Assembly: GCA_964410485.1 (NCBI GenBank)
Contig: CAYPHJ010000042.1
Location: forward strand, 1-37,260
Direction of reading: 5' to 3'
Length of the DNA stretch: 37,260 nucleotides
DNA from: CAYPHJ01 sp964410485
GTDB lineage: Bacteria; Desulfobacterota; Binatia; UBA9968
Positions 24,596 to 33,842 of this stretch are shown here, in pieces (positions within the stretch are counted from its first letter, which is position 1; each line of letters opens with the position of its first letter). The notes beneath the pieces are model-generated. The model made no database searches and had not been told where the DNA came from. It was given only the letters and a program-made list of their open reading frames with translations. The position numbers were made by a program, and so were the translations under genes.

Positions 24596-26905
24596 ATGAG
24601 CGATAATCGCCTGGTCCAGGATCAAAGACTTCTCCCCGCACTGGCAGAGCGCTGGGGCGGAGGCGATATAGTCCAAGGATATCGCTTGCTTATAGAGCTT
24701 TTGCCTCTCGCAATGTACACCTGCGACGCGCCTTCCGGCGCAATCAGCTATTATAATCGGCGCGCTGCGGAGCTATGGGGGCGGGAGCCCGTGATCGGCA
24801 ACGGCGCTGAATCTTTTTCGGGTGCGTACCGTCTGTTTCGCCCCGATGGACGTTCGTTGGCTCAGGCCGAGACGCCCATGAGCGCCGTGCTTACGCAGAG
24901 CATAGAGGTCCACAATGAGGAGATAGTGATCGAAAGACCGGACGGCTCCCGTGTGGTAGTAATGATCAACATCGACCCGATCAGAAATGCCGCCGGCGAG
25001 GTTATGGGCGCGATCGCCATTATGCAGGATGTGAGCGAGCGGAAAAGGCTAGAGCAGCGGGTTGCGGTCGAGCATGCGATTACGCGTTCGCTTTCAGAGT
25101 CGCAGACTCTGGCGGAAGCTGGCTCAAAGGTCCTGCAATCGATCTGCGAGTGCCTGGAATGGCAATTCGGCGCGCTGTGGATTCTGGATGACGAGATTCA
25201 GGCTCTCCGCTGCGCGCAGTTATGGCACGTACCGACAAAAGACTTTCCTGAATTTGCGGCCGTCTCCCGGCGCAGGAGCTTTTCCATGGGCATCGGTCTG
25301 CCGGGGCGAATATGGAAAAGCCAGGCAGCCACATGGATTTCAGACGTGGTCGAAGATCCAAATTTTCCCCGCGCTCCCGTAGCGCGACAGGAAGATCTCC
25401 ACGGCGCTTTCGGCTTTCCGATCAAATCGGCAACAGGTTTTCTCGGCGTTATGGAGTTTTTCAGCCACGAAATCCGAGAGCCCGATGCGGGTTTGCTGGC
25501 CATGATGGAGGCGATTGGCAGTGAGATCGGTTTGTTCATGGAACGCAAGCGCACGGAGAACGAGCTTTTCAAGCTCAACCTCGAATTAGAGAAAAGGGTT
25601 GCCGAACGGACGGCGGCCTTGGAGCGGGCTCATCTAGCGTTGTTACAGGATGTGGAAGATCGGCGAAAACTGGAAGAGCAGCTGCGGCAAGCCCAGAAGC
25701 TGGAGAGTATCGGCACGCTGGCAGGCGGTATCGCTCACGATTTCAATAATATCTTAAATCTAATCCTGGGTTACACCTTGTTGATCCAGCGTAGTGCCGG
25801 GGATCCAAGAAAACTCGGCCAGAGCGTCGAGGTCATCAAAGACACTGTCAAGAGAGGCAGCTCCTTGGTTCAACAGCTCCTCAGCATCGTGCGGAAAACC
25901 GAGTTGAGCTTTGAGCAAGTGGACATCAATAGCCTTTTGGAAAAACTTCAGGTGCTCTTGAGGGAGACCTTTCCGCGGACTATTGACGTTTCATTGGAGT
26001 TGAAACCGGGGCTTCCGGCAATTATGGCTGACATCAATCAACTGCATCAGGTGATACTCAATCTTTGCGTCAATGCGCGCGATGCGATGGCGGATGGTGG
26101 AAAACTCGTTCTGGCGACAGGTTTTGCTTCGAGTAGCAAGTTGTGCGAACGGTTTCAAGACGCCAAGGATCATGACTATGCCTGGATCCGCGTGGCCGAT
26201 ACGGGCACCGGCATGGATGAGACAACGCGTAGCCGAATATTCGAGCCGTTCTTTTCGACTAAAGAACCTGGCCACGGAACCGGACTCGGGTTAGCCGTAG
26301 TCTACGGTATTGTTCGAAGCCACTCGGGCTTTGTCGACGTGGAGAGCGAGCCCGGTCGAGGTACTACCTTTCACGTCTATTTTCCCATACCGAGGCAATT
26401 TGCCGCCGAGTTCGATCCAGTTGAAGAGCAGCAAGAACCCGGCGAAGAGGGGTCGGGCTCTACGGCGGTGGCGGAGACCATTCTTTTCGTTGAGGACGAA
26501 CCGCGCCAACTGGCATTGATGCAGACGTTTCTGGAAGGCGAAGGCTATCGTGTGCTGGGAGCGCGGGATGGCGCCGAAGCCGTGGATGTCTTTCTACGCC
26601 ACAAGCACAAGATCGCGGTTGCGGTACTGGATATCGGACTGCCTAAAATGAACGGCTGGGAAGCTTTTTTGAAAATGAAAGAGCGAGCGGCCGAGCTCAA
26701 GACCATTTTTGCCACTGGCTACATCTCTCCGGAGATTGAAGCGGGAATGGCAAGCGGAGAAATCAGCGGGCTTATTATGAAGCCCTACCAGTTGGAAGAC
26801 GTACTTGCAAAGATTAGCGCGGCGCTCAGAAAACCAGCGGTTGTGATGCCAGATGGTGGCGCCGGCAATAAAGAACCCAGCGGCAAACTGTCCAAACCCG
26901 CTTAG
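24596..26905 (+). CDS. Hybrid histidine kinase (PAS-GAF-HisKA-HATPase-receiver)
   Basis: This protein of about 769 residues has no membrane helix, so it is a cytosolic sensor. A PAS domain lies at about 35-150, followed by a GAF domain (about 165-315) and a coiled-coil (about 325-370). The HisKA dimerisation box GTLAGGIAHDFNNIL carries the phosphorylated His381. The ATPase domain has NLCVNARDAM and a GTGLGLAVVYGIV G-box. A C-terminal receiver has the acceptor Asp679 in AVLDIGLPKMNG. It is a self-contained phosphorelay. The start at 24596 is preferred over a TTG at 24584. The output partner is not adjacent, and the LuxR-like regulator at 7416 lacks a receiver. Confidence 0.93.
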   Translation: MSDNRLVQDQRLLPALAERWGGGDIVQGYRLLIELLPLAMYTCDAPSGAISYYNRRAAELWGREPVIGNGAESFSGAYRLFRPDGRSLAQAETPMSAVLTQSIEVHNEEIVIERPDGSRVVVMINIDPIRNAAGEVMGAIAIMQDVSERKRLEQRVAVEHAITRSLSESQTLAEAGSKVLQSICECLEWQFGALWILDDEIQALRCAQLWHVPTKDFPEFAAVSRRRSFSMGIGLPGRIWKSQAATWISDVVEDPNFPRAPVARQEDLHGAFGFPIKSATGFLGVMEFFSHEIREPDAGLLAMMEAIGSEIGLFMERKRTENELFKLNLELEKRVAERTAALERAHLALLQDVEDRRKLEEQLRQAQKLESIGTLAGGIAHDFNNILNLILGYTLLIQRSAGDPRKLGQSVEVIKDTVKRGSSLVQQLLSIVRKTELSFEQVDINSLLEKLQVLLRETFPRTIDVSLELKPGLPAIMADINQLHQVILNLCVNARDAMADGGKLVLATGFASSSKLCERFQDAKDHDYAWIRVADTGTGMDETTRSRIFEPFFSTKEPGHGTGLGLAVVYGIVRSHSGFVDVESEPGRGTTFHVYFPIPRQFAAEFDPVEEQQEPGEEGSGSTAVAETILFVEDEPRQLALMQTFLEGEGYRVLGARDGAEAVDVFLRHKHKIAVAVLDIGLPKMNGWEAFLKMKERAAELKTIFATGYISPEIEAGMASGEISGLIMKPYQLEDVLAKISAALRKPAVVMPDGGAGNKEPSGKLSKPA

Positions 26906-27044
26906 AAACACAATCCCTACCAAGAGACACAACGCCCCCGGCTTTAAACCCACGCTCGAGCTTGCCAAATTGTAACTATGGTTCTTAGGTCAGGCTACAA
27001 GCTACCGCGCTTTGATTCCACATTGTCTTGCTGAAACCCTCAGT

Positions 27045-27073
27045 TTGAAGCGGCGTGGTGCTTATGTTATAAA
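27045..27073 (+). promoter_or_regulatory. Promoter of rpmE
   Basis: TTGAAG (27045-27050) and TATAAA (27068-27073) have an optimal 17-bp spacing, about 18 bp before the rpmE start. The leader would be very short. Confidence 0.6.
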
Positions 27074-27090
27074 GTTAACGCGAGGCATAT

Positions 27091-27294
27091 ATGAAACAGG
27101 GCATTCATCCAGAATACAAGACTTCTGTCATTGCTTGCGCATGCGGTCACGTTGTTGAGACGCGCTCGACGGTGGGAAATATCCACGTGGAAATCTGTTC
27201 CAGTTGCCATCCATTCTTCACGGGTAAGCAGAAATTTGTTGACTCCGCAGGCCGAGTGGAGAAGTTTAGGAAGAAATACGGGATCAAAAACTGA
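27091..27294 (+). CDS. rpmE: Ribosomal protein L31 (zinc-binding type)
   Basis: This 67-residue L31 has the MKQGIHPEYKTSVI start and the zinc-binding cysteines in ACACGH and ICSSCHPF, so it is the C+ (zinc) form. HPFFTGKQKFVDSAGRVEKF is the family signature. L31 bridges the two ribosomal subunits. The gene begins the translation block and is followed by its own terminator, a usual arrangement in front of prfA. Confidence 0.97.
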   Translation: MKQGIHPEYKTSVIACACGHVVETRSTVGNIHVEICSSCHPFFTGKQKFVDSAGRVEKFRKKYGIKN

Positions 27295-27350
27295 GCCGTG
27301 CAGCGGACGATGGGCTTCTTAGCGTAACCGAACATAATCTCCGATACTGC

Positions 27351-27384
27351 AAGGGCAAAGGGTTTTTCCCTTTGCCCTTTTTTT
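27351..27384 (+). terminator. Rho-independent terminator after rpmE
   Basis: AAGGGCAAAGGG (27351-27362) is perfectly mirrored by CCCTTTGCCCTT (27368-27379) around a TTTTT loop, followed by more Ts. It sits 57 bp after the rpmE stop and 38 bp before prfA. Confidence 0.9.
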
Positions 27385-27421
27385 ATTGTGCCTCACGCGT
27401 CACTCCTGGTTGTAATGATCT

Positions 27422-28486
27422 ATGCTTGACAAATTGGCCGAAGTCGAGAAGCGATACGTTGAGTTGGAAGGCCTTATGTTGGATCCGCAACTGTTGCACC
27501 AACAAAAGGAGTACTCCAAACTCGCCAAAGAGCGCGCGGAACTGGAAGAAATTGTCAGCGCTTTCCGCGAATGGCGAAAAGTGGAACAAGGGATCCAGGA
27601 TAACCGCCAATTGCTGGAGGAAAAGGACGAAGGTCTTCGCGAGCTGGCGAAAGAAGAGCTGGCCTCGTTACGGCAGCGCAAGGACGAGTTGGAACATCAA
27701 CTTAAAATTCTAATTCTCCCGAAAGATCCGAACGACAGTAGAAACGTCATTCTGGAAATTCGCGCCGGTACCGGAGGCGAGGAGGCGGCGCTGTTTGCCG
27801 GCGATCTCTTTCGCATGTACAGCCGCTATGCAGAGTCGCGCCGATGGCGCGTGGAGATGATGAGCTCTAACCCAACGGGGCTCGGCGGTTACAAGGAAAT
27901 TATCGCCAGTATCGAAGGACAAGGCGCGTACAGCCGGCTCAAATTCGAAGGCGGAGTGCACCGGGTTCAGCGCGTTCCGGTGACGGAAGGGTCGGGACGC
28001 ATCCATACCTCGGCGGTGACTGTCGCCGTGCTTCCGGAGGCTGACGAAGTTGAAATTGCCATCGATCCGAAAGATCTGCGGGTCGATGTCTTTCGTTCGT
28101 CCGGGCCAGGAGGCCAAAGCGTGAACACGACGGATTCGGCGGTGCGCATCACTCATGTCCCTACCGGTATCGTAGTTTCGTGCCAGGATGAGAAATCACA
28201 GCACAAGAACCGGGCCAAAGGCATGAAGATTCTGCGTGCTCGTCTGCTCGAAAGAAAACAGGAGGAGCAGCGCTCGGAAATCGCCGCTACACGGAAACTC
28301 ATGGTAGGGAGCGGTGATCGGAGCGAGCGCATCCGCACATACAACTTTCCCCAGGGCCGGCTGACAGATCACCGCATCAATCTCACTTTGTACAAGCTCG
28401 ATCGCGTCATCGAAGGTGAGCTGGATGATGTTGTAGACGCGTTGATTACGCATCATCAAGCGGAAGCCCTGAAGGCTACGACATAG
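27422..28486 (+). CDS. prfA: Peptide chain release factor 1
   Basis: This 354-residue class I release factor has the stop-codon recognition motif P-V-T (186-188) as expected for RF1, which reads UAA and UAG. The catalytic GGQ at 230-232 lies in SSGPGGQSVN, and its glutamine is methylated by the next gene's product. The N-terminal coiled region and EIRAGTGGEEAALFAGDLFR are normal. The start at 27422 has only a weak ribosome site. It is followed by prmC after 55 bp, the classic prfA-prmC pair. Confidence 0.97.
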   Translation: MLDKLAEVEKRYVELEGLMLDPQLLHQQKEYSKLAKERAELEEIVSAFREWRKVEQGIQDNRQLLEEKDEGLRELAKEELASLRQRKDELEHQLKILILPKDPNDSRNVILEIRAGTGGEEAALFAGDLFRMYSRYAESRRWRVEMMSSNPTGLGGYKEIIASIEGQGAYSRLKFEGGVHRVQRVPVTEGSGRIHTSAVTVAVLPEADEVEIAIDPKDLRVDVFRSSGPGGQSVNTTDSAVRITHVPTGIVVSCQDEKSQHKNRAKGMKILRARLLERKQEEQRSEIAATRKLMVGSGDRSERIRTYNFPQGRLTDHRINLTLYKLDRVIEGELDDVVDALITHHQAEALKATT

Positions 28487-28541
28487 TGGTTCTCGATCCA
28501 TAGTCTCTTCAAAGAGCCTGGCCTGAGCTCAGGGGGCAGGG

Positions 28542-29429
28542 GTGATTTTAGAAAAGCGTAGTTGTCAGTTTCCGCTAACCGTGCGGCGCGCACTCGTCGA
28601 TGGAGCTCAGCTTCTGCTTGACGCCGGAGTTGACACCAATCAACTAGATGCGGAGGTCTTATTGCGTTGTGCACTGGAGGTCCGGCGCTGGGAGCTCTAT
28701 GCGAATATGGATCGTCCTCTCGATGAGTTTCAGAGCCATCGTTTTCGGCAACTGATAGCCCGGCGGGCACAGCACGAACCGCTCGCATACATCACTGGGC
28801 AGAGGGAATTCTGGTCGCTCGATTTTTTTGTAACACCCGACGTGCTCATTCCCCGACCCGAAACCGAGCTCGTGATCGAAATTGCGCTTCGTCATCTACA
28901 TGCAGGAGAGCAGCACAACTGGCGAGTGCTGGACCTCGGTACTGGGAGCGGCGTCCTGGCAATTTGTCTCGCCCGGGAGCGTCCCGGTGCAACAGTTACT
29001 GCCGTCGATCTTTCTTCCAGCGCTCTGGCCGTCGCGCAGAGTAACAGTGAGCGCCACGGAGTTGGCGGGATGATCCAGTTTCTCAAGGGAGATCTTTTCG
29101 GACCCGTTAGCAGAGATGACTTCCAGCTGATTGTTGCCAATCCTCCGTATGTGCGCACGCAAGAGCTGGCCACAGTCGCCCCGGAGATTCGGGAATGGGA
29201 ACCTTTGATCGCGCTGGACGGCGGCATCGACGGACTGAAAGTGTATCGGCGAATCATTGACCGCGCCCATCACTATCTGGTGGCTGGTGGCTATCTCATT
29301 CTCGAAATCGCGGCAGATATGGCAACATCCGTCGCTGAGTTAGTTGCTGCGGCCGGCTGTTACAAACAGATTGCTGTACATAGCGACTATGCGGGTCGCG
29401 ACCGCGTAATCAGCACAATGAAAGTTTGA
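28542..29429 (+). CDS. prmC: Release factor glutamine methyltransferase
   Basis: This 295-residue SAM-dependent methyltransferase modifies the GGQ glutamine of release factors. The SAM-binding motif DLGTGSG (131-137) and the substrate-glutamine-binding NPPY motif (200-203) are both intact. LIPRPETE near 102-109 is also characteristic. A GTG start with AGGGGG upstream is used. Confidence 0.96.
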   Translation: MILEKRSCQFPLTVRRALVDGAQLLLDAGVDTNQLDAEVLLRCALEVRRWELYANMDRPLDEFQSHRFRQLIARRAQHEPLAYITGQREFWSLDFFVTPDVLIPRPETELVIEIALRHLHAGEQHNWRVLDLGTGSGVLAICLARERPGATVTAVDLSSSALAVAQSNSERHGVGGMIQFLKGDLFGPVSRDDFQLIVANPPYVRTQELATVAPEIREWEPLIALDGGIDGLKVYRRIIDRAHHYLVAGGYLILEIAADMATSVAELVAAAGCYKQIAVHSDYAGRDRVISTMKV

Positions 29430-29439
29430 GGGAAAAAAA

Positions 29440-29560
29440 TAATGTTCCTAGTCTCAAGTTTCTGGTTCCAAGTTTGTTAACGCCAGAGCAACGAACATGG
29501 TTCAACGTGTTGCGGGCGGGGAACATTGACTTTGAACTTGGAAAAACTACGAGAGTGAGC
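29440..29560. repeat. Low-complexity intergenic repeat before murA
   Basis: TTCCAAGTT (29466-29474) is mirrored by AACTTGGAA (29535-29543). The intervening sequence has the style CAAGTTTCTGGTTCC. The longest murA frame would translate it, which is why a downstream start is preferred for murA. Confidence 0.45.
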
Positions 29561-30829
29561 GTGGATAGAATTGTCGTAACCGGAGGCCGGCGCTTGCAGG
29601 GAGAAGTTGTGGTCAGCGGGTCAAAAAACGCTGCCCTGCCGATCTTGATCTCTTCGCTCCTGACCGCGGATGCTTGCGTCTACGAGAGTATTCCCGACCT
29701 TCTCGATATTCACACCACGCTCAAGTTGCTCGCTGGGCTTGGCGTTCAAGTCGAAAAGGAACCATGGCAATCGAAAGCGGGCGATATCACGGTTTGCGCT
29801 CAAGCCGTGAAAAATTTCGAGGCCTCTTACGATCTGGTCAAAACCATGCGCGCGTCATTTTTGGTGCTCGGCCCGCTTCTTGCCCGTTTTGGCCAAGCGC
29901 GTGTCTCCACGCCGGGCGGTTGCGCGATCGGCACGCGTCCGGTGAACCTCCATCTAAAGGGTTTAGCGGCAATGGGCGCGCGCATCGAACAAGTGCATGG
30001 CTATGTGCAGGCCAAGGCTCAGAGGCTGCATGGGGCAAGGATTTACCTCGATCTACCCTCCGTCGGGGCGACGGAGAATCTTATCATGGCGGCGACTTTG
30101 GCGGATGGCATAACCGTCATTGAGAATGCCGCGAAGGAACCGGAAATCGAAGATCTCTCGCGCGCTCTTAACCGCATGGGAGCCCAAGTCACCGGCGCGG
30201 GAAACGATATCATACGCATCGAGGGGGTGAATGTGCTTCACGGCGTCACGCACCGCGTGATCCCGGATCGCATCGAAGCCGCAAGCTTTGTAATCGCAGG
30301 TGCATTGACGGACGGTGATATCCTCGTGAGAGGAGCGCGCCCTGCGCATCTCGATGCGTTTTTGATCAAGCTCAAAGAAGCCGGCGTCTCTGTTGTTTCC
30401 AATGGCGAAAGCATTCGCATCACAGGAAACGGTCGCCTCAGAAGTGTCGATATTACAACACTCCCTTACCCTGGGTTTCCTACAGATCTTCAGGCGCAAA
30501 TCATGGTCCTGATGGCGATTGCCGATGGGGTCAGCGTGATTACCGAAACGATTTTTGAGAATCGCTTCATGCATGCTCAAGAGCTGGATCGCATGGGTGC
30601 TGATATTCGTCTTGAAGGCAACCGAGCGGTGGTGCGAGGTGTAAAAGAATTGTCGGGAGCTCAGGTTATGGCCACTGACCTTCGGGCAAGCGTATCCTTA
30701 ATTCTTGCGGGGCTAGTCGCCAAGGGCAGGACGGAAGTCTCGCGGGTGTACCATTTGGACCGTGGTTACGAACATATTGAAAAGAAACTTTCCACGCTGG
30801 GCGCGGCTATAGAGCGGGTGAAAACTTGA
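29561..30829 (+). CDS. murA: UDP-N-acetylglucosamine 1-carboxyvinyltransferase
   Basis: This 422-residue enzyme catalyses the first committed step of peptidoglycan synthesis, transferring enolpyruvate from PEP to UDP-GlcNAc. Lys22 and Asn23 (SGSKNAALP) match the E. coli numbering, and the active-site cysteine is Cys121 in PGGCAIGTRP, so the enzyme should be fosfomycin-sensitive in principle. The GTG start at 29561 aligns with the E. coli start (MDKF/MDRI). A GTG at 29555 and a longer frame from 29426 exist but run into a repeat. The enzyme is complete to the C-terminus and is followed by hisD 34 bp downstream. Confidence 0.96.
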   Translation: MDRIVVTGGRRLQGEVVVSGSKNAALPILISSLLTADACVYESIPDLLDIHTTLKLLAGLGVQVEKEPWQSKAGDITVCAQAVKNFEASYDLVKTMRASFLVLGPLLARFGQARVSTPGGCAIGTRPVNLHLKGLAAMGARIEQVHGYVQAKAQRLHGARIYLDLPSVGATENLIMAATLADGITVIENAAKEPEIEDLSRALNRMGAQVTGAGNDIIRIEGVNVLHGVTHRVIPDRIEAASFVIAGALTDGDILVRGARPAHLDAFLIKLKEAGVSVVSNGESIRITGNGRLRSVDITTLPYPGFPTDLQAQIMVLMAIADGVSVITETIFENRFMHAQELDRMGADIRLEGNRAVVRGVKELSGAQVMATDLRASVSLILAGLVAKGRTEVSRVYHLDRGYEHIEKKLSTLGAAIERVKT

Positions 30830-30863
30830 AGCACGTAGAGCTTGCTCAGGATGCGAGCTGGTC

Positions 30864-32174
30864 GTGAAGATCAGGTTGCTCAGGACCACCGACCCGGCAT
30901 TTGAGCGCTGGCTTGCACGCATCCTGGACCGTCGAGTGGGGCACGCAAACGGCATCGAGGAGCGGGTGCAGGAGATCGTCCGCACCGTGCAGCGCCAAGG
31001 CGACAAGGCCTTGCTGCGTTACACCGAACGTTTTGATGGCCGTCGGCTCACTACTTCGACTCTTGAAGTCAGGCCCAGCGAGATCGACCGCGCTATCGAG
31101 CGAGTGCCGGCAAAGGACACCATGACCTTGCGCAAGGCCGCCAAGAGAATTGCCCAATTTCATCGCCGGCAACGGCAGCGCAGTTGGCATTATCGCGACC
31201 CGCTCGGCATGCGGCTAGGGCAGAGAATTGCGCCGCTGGCTCGTGTGGGTGTCTATGTGCCGGCCGGCAAGGCGTGCTATCCCTCGACGGTTTTGATGAA
31301 TGTGGTTCCAGCTAAAGTCGCGGGCGTGGCTGAAGTCATCATGGCGTGTCCGCTAGGAGAGGATGGCGCAATTATCCTTGCGGCAGCCAAAATCGCCGGC
31401 GTGGACCGAGTTTTTCGCATCGGCGGCGCGCAGGCAATTGCCGCGTTGGCCTTTGGAACCGAAACCGTGCCAAAAGTGGACAAGATCGTTGGCCCCGGCA
31501 ATATATTCGTTGCGACCGCAAAGAAACTAGTCTTCGGCGCGGTCGGTATCGACTCGATCGCCGGGCCTAGTGAGATCCTTCTCTTGGTCGATGAGAGCGC
31601 GGATCCTGAATACGTTGCCGCGGACATGCTCTCGCAAGCCGAGCACGATGAGCTTGCAGCGGCGCTTTGTGTGACTGCCTCGATGGCGCTCGCCAGGCGC
31701 ATCCAGAAGGCCATCGAGCGCCAACTTATCCAGAGCACGCGCCAGGCGATTACTTTCAAGGCACTGGAAAAATATGGCGCAATCATCGTGGCCCGGGGAA
31801 GAAACGACGCGATTCAGATTGCCAACACTATCGCCCCGGAGCACGTCGAGTTGGTTGTAAAAGATCCGCTGAGATGGTCGAGCGCTATACGCAACGCCGG
31901 GGCGATTTTCATCGGCCCGTATTCAACGCCGCCGTTGGGAGATTACTTTGCCGGTCCCAATCATGTGTTGCCAACGGGCGGCAGCGCGCGATTTTTTTCG
32001 CCCCTTGGGACTTACGATTTCGTCAAGCGAACGACGATCATTCACGCGCAAGAAAGAGCACTGCGCGCTCTAGCGCCTTACATTACGCGCCTGGCGCGGT
32101 TGGAAGGACTCGATGATCACGCCCGGGCGGTTGAAGCGCGCTTTAAAAAGAAAGCAGGTCAAGGTCAAAGCTGA
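30864..32174 (+). CDS. hisD: Histidinol dehydrogenase
   Basis: This 436-residue enzyme performs the last two steps of histidine synthesis, oxidising L-histidinol to histidine with NAD and zinc. Visible signatures are ARVGVYVPAGKACYPSTV, GPGNIFVATAKKLVFG, SIAGPSEIL, the SQAEHDELA zinc-ligand block and IAPEHVEL. The GTG start at 30864 has a weak ribosome site. The last residues (AGQGQS) are read from an intergenic repeat. hisG, normally expected between murA and hisD in this arrangement, is missing. Confidence 0.96.
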   Translation: MKIRLLRTTDPAFERWLARILDRRVGHANGIEERVQEIVRTVQRQGDKALLRYTERFDGRRLTTSTLEVRPSEIDRAIERVPAKDTMTLRKAAKRIAQFHRRQRQRSWHYRDPLGMRLGQRIAPLARVGVYVPAGKACYPSTVLMNVVPAKVAGVAEVIMACPLGEDGAIILAAAKIAGVDRVFRIGGAQAIAALAFGTETVPKVDKIVGPGNIFVATAKKLVFGAVGIDSIAGPSEILLLVDESADPEYVAADMLSQAEHDELAAALCVTASMALARRIQKAIERQLIQSTRQAITFKALEKYGAIIVARGRNDAIQIANTIAPEHVELVVKDPLRWSSAIRNAGAIFIGPYSTPPLGDYFAGPNHVLPTGGSARFFSPLGTYDFVKRTTIIHAQERALRALAPYITRLARLEGLDDHARAVEARFKKKAGQGQS

Positions 32175-32212
32175 GGTTGAGTCCCAAACCTAACCCTAAA
32201 CCTAAACCTTAG
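32156..32212. repeat. AAGGTCA/CCTAAAC low-complexity tract
   Basis: AGGTCAAGGTCAAAGCTGAGG overlaps the end of hisD and is followed by CCTAACCCTAAACCTAAACC, a near-complementary style that could fold back. The first part resembles the tract at 11922-12062. Confidence 0.5.
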
Positions 32213-32233
32213 CCTGCTTCACAGGAGTCATTT

Positions 32234-32821
32234 ATGGGACGGACAGCAAAAGTCGAACGTAAGACCAGAGAAACGGAGATCCGCGTCGCGTTAAATTTGG
32301 ACGGCGGGGGCTTGGCCAAAGTACACACTGGCATGGCTTTTTTTGATCACATGCTCGATATCTTCTCGCGCCACGGTCTATTTGACATCGAGCTTCACGC
32401 CAAAGGGGACCTTGAAGTGGATTACCACCATACCGTGGAAGACGTGGGTCTTGCGCTCGGTCAGGGGTTCAAAGATGCTCTCGGAGACAAGCGTGGAATT
32501 CACCGTTTTGGCGAAGCGAGTTGCCCCCTTGACGAAACTTTGGCGCGAGTTGTCGTGGATTTGAGCGGGCGGCCTTATCTTTGTTACAACGTAAAGATCC
32601 GTCCCGGGCGCGTCGGTAGTTTCGATACCGACTTGCCGCACGAGTTCTACCAGGCGTTTGCCAATCAGTTAGGCATGAATCTGCACATCGATGTGGTTCG
32701 AGGGGAGAATCCCCACCATATCATTGAGGCCTGTTTCAAGGCGTTCGCGCGCGCCATGGATGCGGCGACCCAGCTGGATGATCGCATCGAAGGAGTTTGG
32801 TCGACCAAGGGAAGTTTGTGA
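32234..32821 (+). CDS. hisB: Imidazoleglycerol-phosphate dehydratase
   Basis: This 195-residue manganese enzyme of histidine synthesis is the monofunctional type; the N-terminal histidinol-phosphatase domain of the E. coli fusion is absent. The metal-binding motifs VDYHHTVEDVG and GENPHHIIEACFKA are intact. AGGAG precedes the ATG by 6 bases. Length is standard for the family. Confidence 0.97.
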   Translation: MGRTAKVERKTRETEIRVALNLDGGGLAKVHTGMAFFDHMLDIFSRHGLFDIELHAKGDLEVDYHHTVEDVGLALGQGFKDALGDKRGIHRFGEASCPLDETLARVVVDLSGRPYLCYNVKIRPGRVGSFDTDLPHEFYQAFANQLGMNLHIDVVRGENPHHIIEACFKAFARAMDAATQLDDRIEGVWSTKGSL

Positions 32822-32886
32822 TTTCGACCTAGATGGCATGAGCAAGTATGAAATTCTTTGCTCTCAGTTGATACAGAGTGTCCCAA

Positions 32887-33018
32887 TGACATTCTGAGGA
32901 ATCCTTCGGCCATGCTCAGGATAAACTCCGCGACGAAGAATCTGCTTTTTTAGTCGGTCGTCGGTCCCCGGTCGTCGGTCGTTTCAAAAGCAGATCCTTC
33001 ACTTCGTTCAGGATGACA
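32887..33018. repeat. Stem-forming repeat element, copy A (inverted orientation)
   Basis: Arms GAAGAATCTGCTTTT and AAAAGCAGATCCTTC are complementary. The element begins TGACATTCTGAGGA and ends TTCAGGATGACA. An inner GGTCGTCGGTC direct repeat and a short additional insert (about 32906-32928) make it longer than copies B and C. It lies between hisB and hisH. Confidence 0.7.
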
Positions 33019-33068
33019 CGATCCACAATTGGTTATCGCGAAGTGGCAAATAAAAATGAGGCAGTCCT

Positions 33069-33686
33069 ATGATAGCCATTATCGACTATGACATGGGTAA
33101 TCTGCGCAGCGTGCAGAAGGGCTTCGAGCGAGTGGGTTTCGCAGCCGAGGTGACCCGTGATCCCGGTAAGATTCTCTCGGCGCGCGGCGTGACACTCCCG
33201 GGTGTCGGCGCCTTCCACGCTTGCATGGAAAACCTCACCCGTTTTGGCTTGATTGAGCCCGTCCGCGAGGTCATCAGGAAGAAAAAGCCTTTTCTCGGCA
33301 TCTGCCTCGGGTTTCAATTGCTATTCTCCGAAAGCGAAGAGTTCGGCAGGCAAGCAGGCTTGGATCTATTTCCCGGCAAGGTAATTGGCTTTCGTCCAGG
33401 CGATGACCTCAAGGTACCGCACATGGGTTGGAACCGCATCGAAAAAAAAAAGGAGACGCGATTTTTGGAAGGACTTTCGAGCGGTGACTACGTCTATTTC
33501 GTCCATTCTTTTTACGTCGTGCCGGAGGATGAGTCGATGGTTGCGACGACTACCGATTACAGCAGTCGTTTCGTGTCAAGCGTCGCTACAGACCATCTGT
33601 TCGCCTGTCAGTTTCATCCCGAGAAAAGTCAGGAGGTCGGCCTGAGGATTCTGGAGAATTTCGCGCGTTTCGTGGAATCGAACTGA
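33069..33686 (+). CDS. hisH: Imidazole glycerol phosphate synthase, glutaminase subunit
   Basis: This 205-residue class I glutamine amidotransferase supplies ammonia to HisF. The catalytic triad is Cys79 in GICLGFQ, His183 and Glu185 in FHPEKSQ. The oxyanion strand LPGVGAFHACM is intact. The start follows GAGG. A run of ten A bases at 33442-33451 encodes a lysine stretch within the gene. HisF, its partner, is not found in the window. Confidence 0.95.
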   Translation: MIAIIDYDMGNLRSVQKGFERVGFAAEVTRDPGKILSARGVTLPGVGAFHACMENLTRFGLIEPVREVIRKKKPFLGICLGFQLLFSESEEFGRQAGLDLFPGKVIGFRPGDDLKVPHMGWNRIEKKKETRFLEGLSSGDYVYFVHSFYVVPEDESMVATTTDYSSRFVSSVATDHLFACQFHPEKSQEVGLRILENFARFVESN

Positions 33687-33842
33687 GCGCGAACCGGGAT
33701 TGTTCCTGATTTACTGCGTTTCAAGGGACCTGCCCGAAGACCGACAGATGTTGTTTCGCCACGAAGTGTTTCATGATCTTACGCTCGCCCATATACGATG
33801 AAAGTAGCCCCACGACTGTCATCTGTCCCACCACCGCAGGAC

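Noticed and set aside
29426..29560. Longer N-terminus for MurA starting near the prmC stop
   Set aside because: The extra 45 residues are translated from a low-complexity repeat and are absent from MurA proteins; the GTG at 29561 matches the known N-terminus.
32156..32212. Telomere-like CCTAAA repeat
   Set aside because: The repeats are irregular, short and within a gene-dense bacterial context; it is a low-complexity intergenic tract and not a chromosome end.
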